Part shown: in pieces, positions 33,569 to 45,509 of the stretch
How the letters are laid out: each line of letters opens with the position of its first letter
Position numbering within the stretch: the first letter of the stretch is position 1
Origin: Sedimentisphaerales bacterium
Lineage (GTDB): Bacteria; Planctomycetota; Phycisphaerae; Sedimentisphaerales; SG8-4
Assembly: GCA_016928975.1 (NCBI GenBank)
Contig: JAFGJR010000206.1
Span: forward strand, 1-48,431
Direction of reading: 5' to 3'
DNA: 48,431 nucleotides
The notes under the pieces: model-generated
Database searches by the model: none
What the model was told of the DNA's origin: nothing
The model's input: the letters and a program-made list of their open reading frames with translations, nothing else
Translations under genes and position numbers: made by a program

Positions 33569-33860
33569 AGATCACCTGGCGGGTCTTGAGGATTTCGTGT
33601 TTTCTCCAAGGGTTCCGCATCGCCTCTTTTTCCACAAGGTCAACGGGGCGTCCAAACCGAGCTTCCAGCTCCTCTTTCATGTCCAGCAGCCGGTCGATAT
33701 CCAACGATGTTCCCGGCTCGAAGCTCACAAGGAAGTCCAAATCGCTGTTCGCGTTGAAATCGTCCCGCAGCACGGAGCCGAAGATAGACAACTCCCGTAT
33801 CCGCCATTTGCGGCAGAATTCGGCTAACACGCTGCGGCCCAGTTGCACGTTCGTATTCAT
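33558..33860 (-). CDS. MNT-type minimal nucleotidyltransferase
   Basis: A 100-residue protein with the polymerase-beta-like site [25 protein letters not shown] (GSx10DxD, read as GSVLRDD then SDLDFLV). The start ATG 33860 (MNTNVQLGRSV) is preferred over an upstream extension. Such proteins pair with HEPN/HepT toxins and act as antitoxins by adding AMP to the partner. Here the expected full partner is missing; only a 35-codon frame overlaps its end. Confidence 0.85.
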   Translation of the reverse strand: MNTNVQLGRSVLAEFCRKWRIRELSIFGSVLRDDFNANSDLDFLVSFEPGTSLDIDRLLDMKEELEARFGRPVDLVEKEAMRNPWRKHEILKTRQVIYAA

Positions 33861-34077
33861 GGTTCTGTTATCATCATAGCCACCATGCCATAGCAAGTCA
33901 ACCTATGACCGAACGGAACTGGCTGAAGGCGCGATCGCGAACAGTGCTTACGCCGGACAGGGCCGATTCCTGTACTCCACACGAACGTTGGCCGACGGCA
34001 GTTCTACGGACAGAATACGGCCGTGCTCAGCGATGCGACAGGGCTCTCGGATGAGCTGCTATGATCGCACTGAGTGA

Positions 34078-34383
34078 CAGACAAACGCTCTGGAATTCAA
34101 GAGACGAGTAACAGGCTTGGTGCCCGTCCTGCAACTCTGCGTGGTCGGCGCCCGGGCCAGGGGGGACGCGACTCCTGAGTCGGATTTGGACGTCGTCCTC
34201 CTGGCGGACCATGTCGACCCGAACCTCCGCGAGAAGATCGTTGCGGAGGTTCGGGAATCCCTCACCGCCCGCGCCGAGTCACTGCACCTTCTGGAGAAAG
34301 CCAAACAGGTCGTCGAGCAGGCTATCCTGGGGGGGAGCGGAAGTGAGCCTACCAGCTCTCGCCGAATCTGTCCTAATCCGTGA
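34078..34383 (+). pseudogene. Truncated MNT nucleotidyltransferase joined to a HEPN-like fragment
   Basis: The frame reads ALEFKRRVTG, then VVGARARGDATPESDLDVVLL, the usual nucleotidyltransferase site with GxRARGDATPxSDLD, then soon changes to a helix (SLTARAESLHLLEKAKQVVEQAI) like the end of a HEPN protein. The rest of both domains is missing, and no good start codon exists (TTG 34117 is the first option). It looks like an internal deletion that fused the two ends of an MNT-HEPN gene pair. Confidence 0.6.
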
Positions 34384-34615
34384 AATCCCTGTCTTGATTG
34401 ATTGTTGAATCCGTGTCGAAAGGCAGTTGTCGGTTCCCGGTTGGCAGTTCCCGGTTGAGGACCTGGATTCCAGCTTTCGCTGAAATGACGTATTCGTCAT
34501 CGGTGTTGCTCTGCGGCCCTCCGCGGTTGAATCGTGAATCGGAATTCGTAAATCGTAAATTCGACGATCAATCGCTGGCGCCGAAGACGCGTGCGCCGGA
34601 GGTAATCATCAATCA

Positions 34616-34622
<7 letters not shown>
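34365..34622. repeat. Cluster of mixed short repeats
   Basis: In order: ACGGATT-type units reversed (AATCCGTGAAATCC, AATCCGTGTC; 34375-34420), GTTGTCGGTTCCCGGTTGGC (34428-34447), a GGATTCCAGCTTTCGCTG dRS-like hairpin (34465-34489), AATTCGTAAATCGTAAAT (34543-34560) and ATCATCAATCATCAATCG near 34603-34621. No gene is present. It seems to be a landing zone for several repeat families. Confidence 0.7.
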
Positions 34623-36412
<1,790 letters not shown>

Positions 36413-36419
36413 GACACTC

Positions 36420-37607
36420 TCATTCCAGAGACGAAAAGTCGCACAGTACCGAGTCGGCGATAGGCAGAGCCTGCTGCGTGAGGCGAACCGCCCGGTCGGT
36501 GACTTCGATCAGACCCAGGTTGCGATACCGCCGGACCGGCTCGGCGAATATCTGCATCGCGTCACGCCCGGTCCGACGCCGGAACTCGCTCCGATCGATC
36601 CCCGCCCGCATCCGGAGGTTCAGGACTGCCGTCTCGCAGACCACGTCGTCGTCACTCACCACCTGGACTTCGCAGGGGACCTGCTCACCGTGCTCTACGG
36701 CCGCCACGTACCGCTCGATATCCGGATCGTTGGTGATTCTCCTGCCGTGCCAGCACGACGACGCCCCCGGTCCGACGCCAACATACGGCCGGTTGGCCCA
36801 GTATCCTACATTGTGCAAGCACTCAAACTCCGGCCTGGCAAAGTTGGAAATCTCGTACTGCGCCAGGCCCGCCGCCGCCAGCCGCTCCACGGCCCACTCG
36901 TACATCGCCCGGTCGAGTTCTTCATCCACCGGGTTCAGCCGACCCGCCCGCCGCCACGCGTCGAACAGCGTACCTGCCTCGAAACTGAGACCGTACGTCG
37001 ACACGTGCTGCACGCCGAGATCGATGGCCGCCTCTACGCTGCACTGCCAGTCGCCAAGCGTCGAGCCGGGAATCGCAAAGATCAGATCGAGCCCGACGTT
37101 GTCAAACCCCGCGCGTCTGGCCGACTGCACAGCCCGGCCGATATCCTCCACGCGGTGCCCGCGCCCGAGCAGTTCCAGCTCCGCTGGATGAAACGATTGT
37201 GCCCCGAACGACAGCCGGTTCACTCCCGCCTGCCGAAGACCGGACAGAAGCTCGGCGCTCACCTGTCCCGGATTGCACTCGACCGTGAATTCCCCGACCT
37301 GCGCAAATCGCTCGCGAATTGTACGAGCCAGCGAGAGGAGTTGTTCCGCAGGCAGCGCCGTCGGGCTGCCTCCGCCGATATAGGCCGTGCGAAAACCCGC
37401 TCCCTCGTAGCTGCTCATCTCCCGCAGCAACGCCGCCACCAGCCGCCCAGTATGCCATCGCGTCGCCGGTACGGAGTAGAACCCGCAGTAGCGGCACTTG
37501 CTCGTGCAGAACGGCACATGGACATAGAGCCCCCCCGCCTCCGCCCGGGCTTGCCCGGCCCCAGCCCTTCTGCCACACTGCAACAATCCTACACCAAGTT
37601 CCGCCAT
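36420..37607 (-). CDS. hemW: HemW-like radical SAM protein (coproporphyrinogen III oxidase-like)
   Basis: A 395-residue radical SAM protein, probably a heme chaperone related to HemN. The cluster motif is CTSKCRYC (C34, C38, C41) in VHVPFCTSKCRYCGF. GGGSPTALPAEQLLSL and ECNPGQVSAELL follow, and a HemW C-terminal domain (CLHNVGYWANRPYVGVGPGA) is present. The first 26 residues before GLYVHVPF are longer than usual and Gly/Ala-rich, so the true start may be internal; a G7 run in that segment also makes a frame error possible. The pair hemW-lepA is common in bacteria. Confidence 0.93.
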   Translation of the reverse strand: MAELGVGLLQCGRRAGAGQARAEAGGLYVHVPFCTSKCRYCGFYSVPATRWHTGRLVAALLREMSSYEGAGFRTAYIGGGSPTALPAEQLLSLARTIRERFAQVGEFTVECNPGQVSAELLSGLRQAGVNRLSFGAQSFHPAELELLGRGHRVEDIGRAVQSARRAGFDNVGLDLIFAIPGSTLGDWQCSVEAAIDLGVQHVSTYGLSFEAGTLFDAWRRAGRLNPVDEELDRAMYEWAVERLAAAGLAQYEISNFARPEFECLHNVGYWANRPYVGVGPGASSCWHGRRITNDPDIERYVAAVEHGEQVPCEVQVVSDDDVVCETAVLNLRMRAGIDRSEFRRRTGRDAMQIFAEPVRRYRNLGLIEVTDRAVRLTQQALPIADSVLCDFSSLE

Positions 37608-38107
37608 GACCTCTTTCCACGGGATTCAACAGGACTTCCGATGGCATCGAAACCAAGGTATTCTACCCGATCGCCCTCCCTTCAGCAAGTCCGCCACTGC
37701 GACCTTTCGTCCTCCGCCCAAGAGCATCGAGGGCGGGATAAAACGTGAGAACGCAAGAGAGGAAGAAGGCAAGATGAACGCCGGTGCGATCGGCGCTGCC
37801 GAGCGGCCTGCGTAGGCGCAGGCCTCCGTGTCCGGCTTCGTCCCGACGCAGTCGCAGATTGCGCCGAGTCATATAGATTCCCAACCGGGGACCGACAACT
37901 CGGGACTGACAACGACTCTCCAACCGCAAGGGACGCGAAGGTGCGCAGAAATCACCAGCGAACGACCTATAGCCGGCCAGCGAACACTGGCTACAGCTCT
38001 CCTCGGCCCCACTCCTCCCTCCCAGGGGCTGCGCCCAGCGGCTTGCCCGAACCGTCTGCGGCACGCTCTCCCGTTCGAGCCACAGCGTGGAATAGCGATT
38101 GGTCTGG
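37608..38107. other. Gap between hemW and a small gene
   Basis: About 500 bases without a supported gene. It includes AACCGGGGACCGACAACTCG at 37878-37897, which is the reversed GTTGTCGGTTCCC repeat type seen at 34428. The hemW promoter on the minus strand must be here but was not recognised. Confidence 0.5.
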
Positions 38108-38290
38108 TTAGGATGTGGTTCCCGGACCTGCCGCGGACGGGGTCACAGCCGGGGGAGTTGCCTTTGGAGACCTCCATTTCTCCTTTCGGATGCACTCATT
38201 CCAGATCGCCTTGGCCTGCTCTTCGGTGCCACTGAAGGGCTTGTCTGTGCCTCGCGCCTTGCGGTATTCCGCGTTCGTCATATTCGGCAT
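38108..38290 (-). CDS. Small hypothetical protein (60 aa)
   Basis: Reads MPNMTNAEYRKARGTDKP ... EEQAKAIWNECIRKEKW with a Pro/Ala tail. GAGGTGA lies about six bases before the ATG, a better binding site than most spurious frames have. The charged helical content looks protein-like, but no family is recognised and the gene is isolated. Confidence 0.45.
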   Translation of the reverse strand: MPNMTNAEYRKARGTDKPFSGTEEQAKAIWNECIRKEKWRSPKATPPAVTPSAAGPGTTS

Positions 38291-38657
38291 CTGTCACCTC
38301 ATAATGGGCGCGCAGTTGGCTCCGAGAGCTACCGTCAGCCTTCGTCCGTGCTGCTCGCGTGATTCCATTGTAGACTCCCGGCCGGGGCTCGTCAACCGTG
38401 GCCTTCCCGGATTACGACCTCAGCGCCAGGTCCACGGCGGACCTCTCCCTGTGGATGCCCCCGAAAAAGGCCATTGCGGGCCTCTAAAACCCGATTCGGT
38501 CGTCAACAATGCACGAGATCAACGCCGACAATAAATTCTCGTCAGCGACTGTTATTTCCTCCCTCTCTTCGTACGCGCGGGGCATCATTGCCCATTCCCG
38601 CAGGCCAGGGGCGGATTGACTACCCAATCTCCCGCCGTAGCGGTATCATGAGGGCCC
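38291..38657. other. Gap before the MNT-RecQ-DprA cluster
   Basis: No gene or clear repeat is supported. Composition becomes less GC-rich toward the cluster. Confidence 0.4.
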
Positions 38658-38990
38658 ATGACCAAGGCACGCATTGACATTCCGAAAGAGCGGATTGCCG
38701 AGTCTTGTCGGCGAAGCCACATTCGCCGGTTGGCGTTGTTCGGCTCAGTGCTCCGCGACGACTTCACGCCGGACAGCGATGTCGATGTCTTGATCGAATT
38801 CGAGCCGGGCACACAGATCGGCTGGCGATTCTTCGGCCTGGAGCAGGAACCGTCGGAAATCCTCGGCCGCACGGTGGACTTGAACACTCCTGGATTTCTT
38901 TCCAACTACTTCCGCGACGAGGTCCTCGCCGAGGCGGAGGTACAATATGACGCAGCATATCCTCAATTCTCTGCTGAGGTATGCACATGA
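38658..38990 (+). CDS. MNT-type minimal nucleotidyltransferase
   Basis: A 110-residue protein with [25 protein letters not shown] (GSx10DxD, as GSVLRDD then SDVDVLI). The usual family end is near VQYDAA; the frame continues eight residues more and overlaps the start of the helicase gene by four to ten bases. Such proteins normally have a HepT partner starting at this position; the overlapping frame at 38947 ([15 protein letters not shown]) may be the first part of one. GAGGG stands before the ATG. Confidence 0.85.
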   Translation: MTKARIDIPKERIAESCRRSHIRRLALFGSVLRDDFTPDSDVDVLIEFEPGTQIGWRFFGLEQEPSEILGRTVDLNTPGFLSNYFRDEVLAEAEVQYDAAYPQFSAEVCT

Positions 38991-41062
38991 CGTACGATGT
39001 GGACCGTGCGTTGCAGCTTTTGCGTCTTGGCACTCGCGTGGCGAATGCTCAATTCCATGAGGATCAGGAGGAGGCCATCCGTCACATCGTAGAGGGACGA
39101 GGTCGGTTGTTGGTGGTACAGAAGACCGGCTGGGGCAAGAGCTTCGTCTATTTCATCGCCACGAAGCTCTTGCGAGAAGGTGGAAGTGGGCCAGCACTGC
39201 TTGTGTCCCCTTTATTGGCGCTGATGCGCAATCAGATTGCAGCAGCCGGACGGATGGGTGTGCGAGCGAGGACCATCAACTCGGACAACCAGGAGGAGTG
39301 GGCAGATGTCGAAGCGAAGATTCGCCGGAACGAGGTGGACATCCTCGTCATTTCACCTGAGCGTTTCGCCAACGAGCATTTTCGCACGCGGGTGCTCGCC
39401 GAGATAGCCGGGCTGATTGTGCTATTGGTGATAGACGAAGCCCATTGCATTTCGGACTGGGGACACGACTTCCGCCCGCATTACCGTCTCATTGAGCACA
39501 TCGCTCGCATACTACCAGCCAACGTTCGGTTGCTGGCTACTACAGCGACCGCGAACAACCGAGTCATGGATGACCTGAAAGCAGTGCTGGGGCCCGACCT
39601 TGCCATCTCACGAGGTGATCTGAACCGGCCGTCGCTCAGGCTCCAGACAATGCGACTGCCCAGTCAAGCAGAGCGTCTGGCGTGGCTTGCTGCCCAGGTG
39701 CCGGCGCTGTCTGGTCATGGAGTCATCTACACGCTGACCGTGCGTGACGCGGCCCTGATCGCCGACTGGCTGAAGTCTCGTGGCTTGAACGTGGAGTCGT
39801 ACACGGGTGAAACAGGTGAACGACGCCCCCAGTTGGAGCAGGCACTGTTGGCGAATCAGGTCAAGGCGCTCGTGGCTACAACGGCACTGGGAATGGGTTT
39901 CGACAAACCAGATCTTGCCTTTGTCATACATTACCAAGCACCGGGGTCAGTGGTGGCGTATTACCAGCAGGTTGGGCGAGCAGGCCGAGCGATTGATGCG
40001 GCCTACGGAGTATTGCTAAGCGGTGAGGAAGAGACGGATATCACGGACTACTTCATCAAGACGGCGTTTCCGACACGAGATGAAGTACAACAAGTTCTCG
40101 ACGCTCTGAATAACGAGCCTCGTGGTCTGTCGATTCCTGAACTGATGGCAAAGGTCAACCTCAGCAAAGGTCGGATCGAGAAGACGATAGAGTTGCTATC
40201 CCTGGAATCTCCGGCACCTGTCGTCAAACAAGACTCGAAGTGGCAGTTGACGGCAGCCAACCTCAGCGAGGAGTTCTGGCGCCGAGCGGAGCGATTGACC
40301 AATCTGCGCCGTCAAGAGCAGCAGCAAATGCAGGAGTATGTGAGTCTGACATCGGGGCACATGGAGTTTTTGATTCGAGCACTCGATGGTGACCCCGGAA
40401 CGATCCGCCCACCCGCATTACCCCCACTGCCAGCGACGGTGGACTCCGCTCTGGTGCGCCAGGCGGTGGCTTTCCTTCGTCGAACCAGCCTTCCAATTGA
40501 GCCGCGTAAGCAGTGGCCGGCAGGCGGGATGCCACGGTATGGACTCAGAGGGCGTATTCCTCGGGAACAGCAGGCGGAACCGGGCAAGGCACTCTGTATC
40601 TGGGGGGATGCCGGATGGGGCGGCTTGGTGCGAGAAGGCAAGTACCGGGATCGGCATTTCTCCGACGAATTGGCGGAAGCCTGTGTCCATTTGGTGCAAG
40701 AATGGGACCCGCAACCGGCACCTGCTTGGCTGACGAGTATTCCGTCGCTTCGACATTCAGATCTGGTGCCAAGCTTCGCCCAGCGTTTAGCGATGCGACT
40801 GAACCTTCCATTCCATATGGTCATAGAAAAGGCAGAAGATCGGCCTGGGCAGAAAACTATGGAGAACAGTACACAGCAGGCACGCAACATCGACGGATCC
40901 TTGACGATTAGCGTTCCTCAGTTGCCTTCCGGCCCAGTCCTGCTCGTGGATGACATGGTAGATTCGGGATGGACCTTGACCATTGCGGCTTGGTTGTTAC
41001 GATCACATGGAAGCGGCGAAGTATGGCCTCTGGCACTTGCCCTTACAGGATATGACCGATGA
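38987..41062 (+). CDS. RecQ-family helicase fused to a C-terminal phosphoribosyltransferase domain
   Basis: About 691 residues. The helicase part (1-345) has motif I QKTGWGKS (about 45-52), DEAH followed by [13 protein letters not shown] (about 150-165), TTATA and motif [10 protein letters not shown] (about 327-334). The region where RecQ carries its four zinc-binding cysteines (about 445-475) has none: [19 protein letters not shown]. The C-terminal 190 residues are a type I PRTase with the PRPP loop [13 protein letters not shown] (about 651-663). ATG 38987 has GAGG seven bases upstream. It overlaps the DprA-like gene by four bases. A PRTase paired with a DprA homologue is the composition of the ShosTA defence/toxin-antitoxin system; the helicase is an added module. 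Base use is less GC-rich than in neighbours. Confidence 0.9.
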   Translation: MTYDVDRALQLLRLGTRVANAQFHEDQEEAIRHIVEGRGRLLVVQKTGWGKSFVYFIATKLLREGGSGPALLVSPLLALMRNQIAAAGRMGVRARTINSDNQEEWADVEAKIRRNEVDILVISPERFANEHFRTRVLAEIAGLIVLLVIDEAHCISDWGHDFRPHYRLIEHIARILPANVRLLATTATANNRVMDDLKAVLGPDLAISRGDLNRPSLRLQTMRLPSQAERLAWLAAQVPALSGHGVIYTLTVRDAALIADWLKSRGLNVESYTGETGERRPQLEQALLANQVKALVATTALGMGFDKPDLAFVIHYQAPGSVVAYYQQVGRAGRAIDAAYGVLLSGEEETDITDYFIKTAFPTRDEVQQVLDALNNEPRGLSIPELMAKVNLSKGRIEKTIELLSLESPAPVVKQDSKWQLTAANLSEEFWRRAERLTNLRRQEQQQMQEYVSLTSGHMEFLIRALDGDPGTIRPPALPPLPATVDSALVRQAVAFLRRTSLPIEPRKQWPAGGMPRYGLRGRIPREQQAEPGKALCIWGDAGWGGLVREGKYRDRHFSDELAEACVHLVQEWDPQPAPAWLTSIPSLRHSDLVPSFAQRLAMRLNLPFHMVIEKAEDRPGQKTMENSTQQARNIDGSLTISVPQLPSGPVLLVDDMVDSGWTLTIAAWLLRSHGSGEVWPLALALTGYDR

Positions 41063-42363
41063 GTATGACGCTGTCACAAAACACCCAGGCAATTCTGCTG
41101 CTAGCGGCACCACTGATTGCAGGACGTGGGGAATCTTCATCGGATCCACTGACTCTCGGTGAATACAAGCGATTGACGCGCATTTTGCGAGATAAGCAAC
41201 GGCAGCCGGCTGATCTGCTCTCTTCCGATGCTGAGGAGTTGCTTTATGAATGCCAACAGGTGTTCGACGGCGACCGGCTCACACGATTGTTGGGACGCGG
41301 ATTCTTGTTGAGTCAAGTAGTCGAACGCTGGCAGGCCCGAGCGATTTGGGTCATTAGTCGAGCTGATGCAGGCTATCCCAGGCGATTGAAAACACGCCTT
41401 GGAGAAGATGCGCCACCGGTGCTTTACGGTTGTGGGGATGCGGCGATTCTGGACACGGGCGGTCTTGCAGTCGTCGGCTCAAGGCATGTGGATGATGCGC
41501 TCGTCAGTTACACCGAGAGCATCGGCCGCCTTGCTGCCACTGCTCGCTGTACTTTGGTCTCGGGGGGGGCTCGTGGCATCGACCAAGCCGCAATGAGAAG
41601 CGCGTTGGCGGCTGGCGGTAAAGTGACCGGAGTCCTAGCAGATAGCCTGGAACGGGCAGTCCTATCCCGAGAACATCGTGGACTCTTAACGAATGGGCAA
41701 CTTGTCCTTATATCGCCGTACGACCCCGCGGCCGGGTTCAACGTGGGTCATGCCATGCAACGCAACAAGCTCATTTATGCGCTGGCAGACGCGGCTCTGG
41801 TTGTCAGTTCGGATTATGAGAAGGGTGGCACTTGGGCGGGGGCAGTTGAGCAGTTGGACAAATTCAGATTTGTGCCGATCTATATTCGCTCGAATGGTGA
41901 GACTGAAAAAGGGTTAGAATCGCTCGGGAAGAAAGGTGCGATGCGATGGCCAGATTCAATGACTCCAGAAACACTCGCGGAGACGCTTGCTGCTGCTCCA
42001 TCAGCAGATACTCAGGTTCCCAGACAGCGATGCCTGTCATTTGATGAACCAAGTGGGCCAAAAGAGAAATCCGTCGATGACCAGTTGAAACATTCAGCGG
42101 TGAAAACATCCGCATCCACTAAGAGTGTGGTGATAGATTCGTCACCCGCAGAGGAACTGTTTGGCAAAGTCAGGGAGTTGCTCACACGGATGGACACAGC
42201 CAAGACAGAGAGTGAGATAGCGGAAGAACTACAAGTCTCCAAAGGCCAAGCCAGAGAATGGTTGCAGCGTCTGGTCGATGAAGGAGTACTTGAAAAGCTC
42301 TCCAGACCGAACCGGTATCGTCCAGTCTCGTCGCTCGAACCCCTGTTCGACAGCCGAGAATAG
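41059..42363 (+). CDS. DprA/Smf-like protein (candidate ShosA-type partner)
   Basis: A 434-residue protein with a helical N-terminus, a DprA Rossmann-like domain (about 95-300; [46 protein letters not shown]) and a C-terminal winged helix (about 365-425; [21 protein letters not shown]). DprA proteins load RecA on incoming single-stranded DNA in transformation; here ATGA coupling to the RecQ-PRTase gene points to a dedicated partner, as ShosA is for ShosT. No competence genes are nearby. It is not the housekeeping DprA in arrangement, since the SAM-like N-terminal domain is not evident. Confidence 0.9.
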   Translation: MSMTLSQNTQAILLLAAPLIAGRGESSSDPLTLGEYKRLTRILRDKQRQPADLLSSDAEELLYECQQVFDGDRLTRLLGRGFLLSQVVERWQARAIWVISRADAGYPRRLKTRLGEDAPPVLYGCGDAAILDTGGLAVVGSRHVDDALVSYTESIGRLAATARCTLVSGGARGIDQAAMRSALAAGGKVTGVLADSLERAVLSREHRGLLTNGQLVLISPYDPAAGFNVGHAMQRNKLIYALADAALVVSSDYEKGGTWAGAVEQLDKFRFVPIYIRSNGETEKGLESLGKKGAMRWPDSMTPETLAETLAAAPSADTQVPRQRCLSFDEPSGPKEKSVDDQLKHSAVKTSASTKSVVIDSSPAEELFGKVRELLTRMDTAKTESEIAEELQVSKGQAREWLQRLVDEGVLEKLSRPNRYRPVSSLEPLFDSRE

Positions 42364-42683
42364 AACCCGTACCGAGATACACCGAATCTGTGGGCATCAA
42401 AACTCCTCGCCATATGGAGTCTCCAATGAGCTTCGCACAGCGTCTCTCGTTCCCCGTGGGACGGTTGTGGAGCCTTCAACTGGGCATTTGTCATGGAGGA
42501 TTAGAGACGGAATGTCAATAGGCGGGGCCAACGCACTGATAATCGATGACTGACTGTTTCTCTGCGTCTTTGCGTCTCTGCGTGAGGTGTTCTTCTCGCG
42601 TGGTTCACGACGGCGCCGGGACGAGGGCGGGCACGGGGGCCTGCCCCTACGCTTCGGGTCGGCACGGCCGAGTGAATCTGCGG
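42364..42683. repeat. Gap with two composite repeats
   Basis: No gene is supported. TCTCTGCGTCTTTGCGTCTC (42560-42579) and GGGCGGGCACGGGGGCCTGC (42625-42644, continuing CCCTAC) are both of types that occur many times in planctomycete and other genomes; the second is nearly palindromic around GGCC. No terminator was seen after the DprA-like gene. Confidence 0.6.
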
Positions 42684-45173
42684 TCACTGGCGTTTGCCTG
42701 GAGACAGGCGCTGGCGGCAGAGATCGATTTGCTTTGTGATCTGGCTGACGAGCTTCTGGTTGCCGGCGGAACTGGCGATCCGCAGCGCGTCCTCCAGGCA
42801 ATTCAGGGCCTTGTCAGTCTGATTCGTCTCGGCGTAGCTGGCCGCCAGGCACATCAAAGCGTCCGTGTGGGCGGGGTTGAGTCGGAGGATCTGGCGGAGG
42901 TGCGGGATTGCCCGGTCGTGCTGCTTGAGCCGAGTCAGGGTGCTTGCCAGCTTGTAGCGGACGGCGAGGTTCGCGGGGTCGAGGTCCACCGCTTTGGACA
43001 GATACGTCAGGCCCTCCCGGCTCAATCCTCTGGCACAGAGGGCGCTGCCCAACTGGGCCTGGGCGGCGGCATCGCCTGGCTTGAGCTGTGCGGCCTTACG
43101 ATGGTGCTCGAGGGCCTGGTCCGCGTTGCCCTGCTCGTCCAGCGCCAGGGCGAGGTTGTGATGGGCGGCGTAGTCATCGGGCCGCAGTTCCACTGTTCGC
43201 GACCAGCACTTGATGGCCTCCTGCCTGTTGCCGCGACGAAACTCTGCCACGCCCAGGTCAAAGCAAGCCTCCGCACTGTTCGGAGCAAGTTTCAGAGCTT
43301 TGTGCAGATGACCGATTCCCTCGTCCAGCATGTTCTTGGCAATGAAGACCGCTCCCAGATCGACCTGGGGTTCCCCGGCATTCGGGTCCAGTTTTGCCGC
43401 CTCCGACAAATGCCGAATGGCCTCGTCATATTGCTCGCGCCCAAACAGGGCCAGCCCCAGACAGCGGAGCGAGTCGAAGTTCTTCGGATTCAGCTCCAGC
43501 GCCTTCTTCGCCTGGCGTTCGGCGCCCTCGTAGTCATTCGACCGCAAGTACTGCCAGGCAGCGCGAGCGTAGGAGACGTCGTCGATGAACTGCTCTCGTA
43601 TGCGTGCGATGGCGCCCGGATCGACGTGGACGAATTCGGGTATATTGGCGGCGCGGTCCGGGGCGGTCAGGTGGTCCAGGACCACCGGCGGGGTGCTCTC
43701 GCCTCGCTCGTCGATGTGGGTCAGGTAGAGCCGGGTATAGGGAGAATCGGGCTTGCCGGAGAAGACGAGCCATTTGCCGTTGGGAGAGAAACTGTGCCAG
43801 GAGTTCATCCGTTTCGTGTTGGCGCGCAGCCTGCGAGGCTGCCCTCCCTCGGCGGGAATGATGCACAACTCGCTGTCCGGCTGGAGAAGCATGTAGTTCT
43901 CGGCCTGACAGAATACGATCCATTTGCCGTCGGGCGAGTACTTTGGGAAGAAGTTGCTCTTGCCGTTGAAAGACGCGCCTGCCAGCGGCTCGGGCTTGCC
44001 TCCCTGACCGCCGTTGAAGGGGATGCGGAAGAGGTTGAACTTGAATGGCTTCCTATCGACAAGGAATTCGCGGCAATCGGCGGGATTGAGAAGCGCCGTC
44101 CCCGGCCCAACGACACGTTTGAGGCTGTGGGCCTTGGTCGCCGCGAAGAGGATGTACCGGCCATCCGGACTCCACGTCGGGTTGCTCTGGACCAGGTTCG
44201 GGTCGTCCGCCCCCGGCAGCGATTGGAAGGTGCCGCTCCGGCGGTCATGGACGCACAGAATCCCCTTCACCGGAAAGAACAACTGCGAGAAATCAAGACC
44301 GGGCGTGGCGACAAAGACGGACTGGTCCTTGACCGTGCTCACGACGAATCGGCCGTCGGGAGAAACCTGGGAGAGCAAGCCGAAGGTCGCCTCTCCTTCA
44401 TCCCTCCGATAATCGCTCCAGGTGATGATCGCGCTCTTGTCGAGCGTCATATCCTTGCGGACCGGCGCGATCGCGTAGGAGCCCTTGTCGTTGGCGTAGT
44501 CGATATCCATCCCCAGAATAGCGCCGTCGGCGGAGAACGAATGGCAGTTGCCGCAGACCGGCAGGTTCTCCAGAACGACCGGCGGACGCTCCGCGGAGGA
44601 GACCGCTCCGAACCGCCAGCGAATGGTGGATGGGTCCTTCACCGCGTCGGCAAAAGGCAGGTTCACCTCCCGGTAGAACAGGGGCGCGTCCACCGGGTCC
44701 GACGAGGTCTGGATCGTGACACGTCCCGCGGATAGGGGCTTGGACGGCATCTCACGGCTGACTCCGACGATGGTCACGACCGCCGGCTTCTCCACAGACC
44801 GGCTCTTGATCTTCTCCCAGACCGCCGCGTCAGGTCTCCATTCAGACTGCGGCACGAAGCGGTTGATCCGCTCCCGCCCATCGGCAAATTCGGTCGTGAC
44901 GAGCCACAGATCCGAGTGATAGTCTCCGTCTTTCCAGCGGAAGGTGGGAGCGACGATCTCCGGCGGGAAGAGGGTCTGATCCTGCGGATATTCAATCACC
45001 AGTGCCTGCGACGGCGGCGCCTTGGCCAGAGACTCCAGCACCTCGCGCGGGTCCATCCGGGATCTGGGAACCAAGAGAATCGCCCCTGTCACGGCGACGG
45101 CCGTCGCCGCGACACCCGCCCCCAGCAGGAGGTTCCGAACGCGTTTTCCCACAGCATCTTGCCCCGGCACCAC
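42684..45173 (-). CDS. Membrane-anchored PD40 beta-propeller / TPR protein with CxxCH motif
   Basis: An 829-residue envelope protein. One N-terminal membrane anchor (residues 14-36) is followed by a beta-sandwich region, a CGNCH motif at 207-211 (a possible c-type heme site), PD40/WD40-like propeller repeats (about 215-530; SPDGRFVV, SPDGRYILF, SPDGKWIVF, SPNGKWLVF), and eight or so tetratricopeptide repeats (about 560-810). Planctomycetes encode many such PD40-TPR proteins, probably for protein-protein contacts at the cell surface. The single CxxCH is the only hint of redox function. It is monocistronic as far as seen. Confidence 0.85.
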   Translation of the reverse strand: MVPGQDAVGKRVRNLLLGAGVAATAVAVTGAILLVPRSRMDPREVLESLAKAPPSQALVIEYPQDQTLFPPEIVAPTFRWKDGDYHSDLWLVTTEFADGRERINRFVPQSEWRPDAAVWEKIKSRSVEKPAVVTIVGVSREMPSKPLSAGRVTIQTSSDPVDAPLFYREVNLPFADAVKDPSTIRWRFGAVSSAERPPVVLENLPVCGNCHSFSADGAILGMDIDYANDKGSYAIAPVRKDMTLDKSAIITWSDYRRDEGEATFGLLSQVSPDGRFVVSTVKDQSVFVATPGLDFSQLFFPVKGILCVHDRRSGTFQSLPGADDPNLVQSNPTWSPDGRYILFAATKAHSLKRVVGPGTALLNPADCREFLVDRKPFKFNLFRIPFNGGQGGKPEPLAGASFNGKSNFFPKYSPDGKWIVFCQAENYMLLQPDSELCIIPAEGGQPRRLRANTKRMNSWHSFSPNGKWLVFSGKPDSPYTRLYLTHIDERGESTPPVVLDHLTAPDRAANIPEFVHVDPGAIARIREQFIDDVSYARAAWQYLRSNDYEGAERQAKKALELNPKNFDSLRCLGLALFGREQYDEAIRHLSEAAKLDPNAGEPQVDLGAVFIAKNMLDEGIGHLHKALKLAPNSAEACFDLGVAEFRRGNRQEAIKCWSRTVELRPDDYAAHHNLALALDEQGNADQALEHHRKAAQLKPGDAAAQAQLGSALCARGLSREGLTYLSKAVDLDPANLAVRYKLASTLTRLKQHDRAIPHLRQILRLNPAHTDALMCLAASYAETNQTDKALNCLEDALRIASSAGNQKLVSQITKQIDLCRQRLSPGKRQ

Positions 45174-45509
45174 GGTTCACACGTCGATCGCAAGTCTTGC
45201 CCCTATAATAGCACAATCTCGATTCCGTGTAACGACAAGAGCGGCTCTTTTCAGCGCCGGCTTCCGTGGGGATGAAGTCACGCAGAGTGCTCCGGAGAAG
45301 CAGATACTTCCGGCGTTGGCAAGGAGCCGGCACCCTGCTGCAACGGCAGCATCATGATCTTCCATGAGGGGCTACAGCGTGTCCCCCCAGACTTCCATGC
45401 CCCAAAAGACATGGACCGGCGTTGAGGGGGGCGCAGGATCGGGCCCGCTGGCGTGGGTCATTCGCGAAAAAGCGACATCGCTTTCGCTACGGACAGTGCT
45501 TATCATCGT

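Noticed and set aside
42546..44735. A 729-codon open frame on the + strand
   Set aside because: It is antisense to the PD40-TPR gene and starts inside an intergenic repeat; its protein has no recognisable domain.
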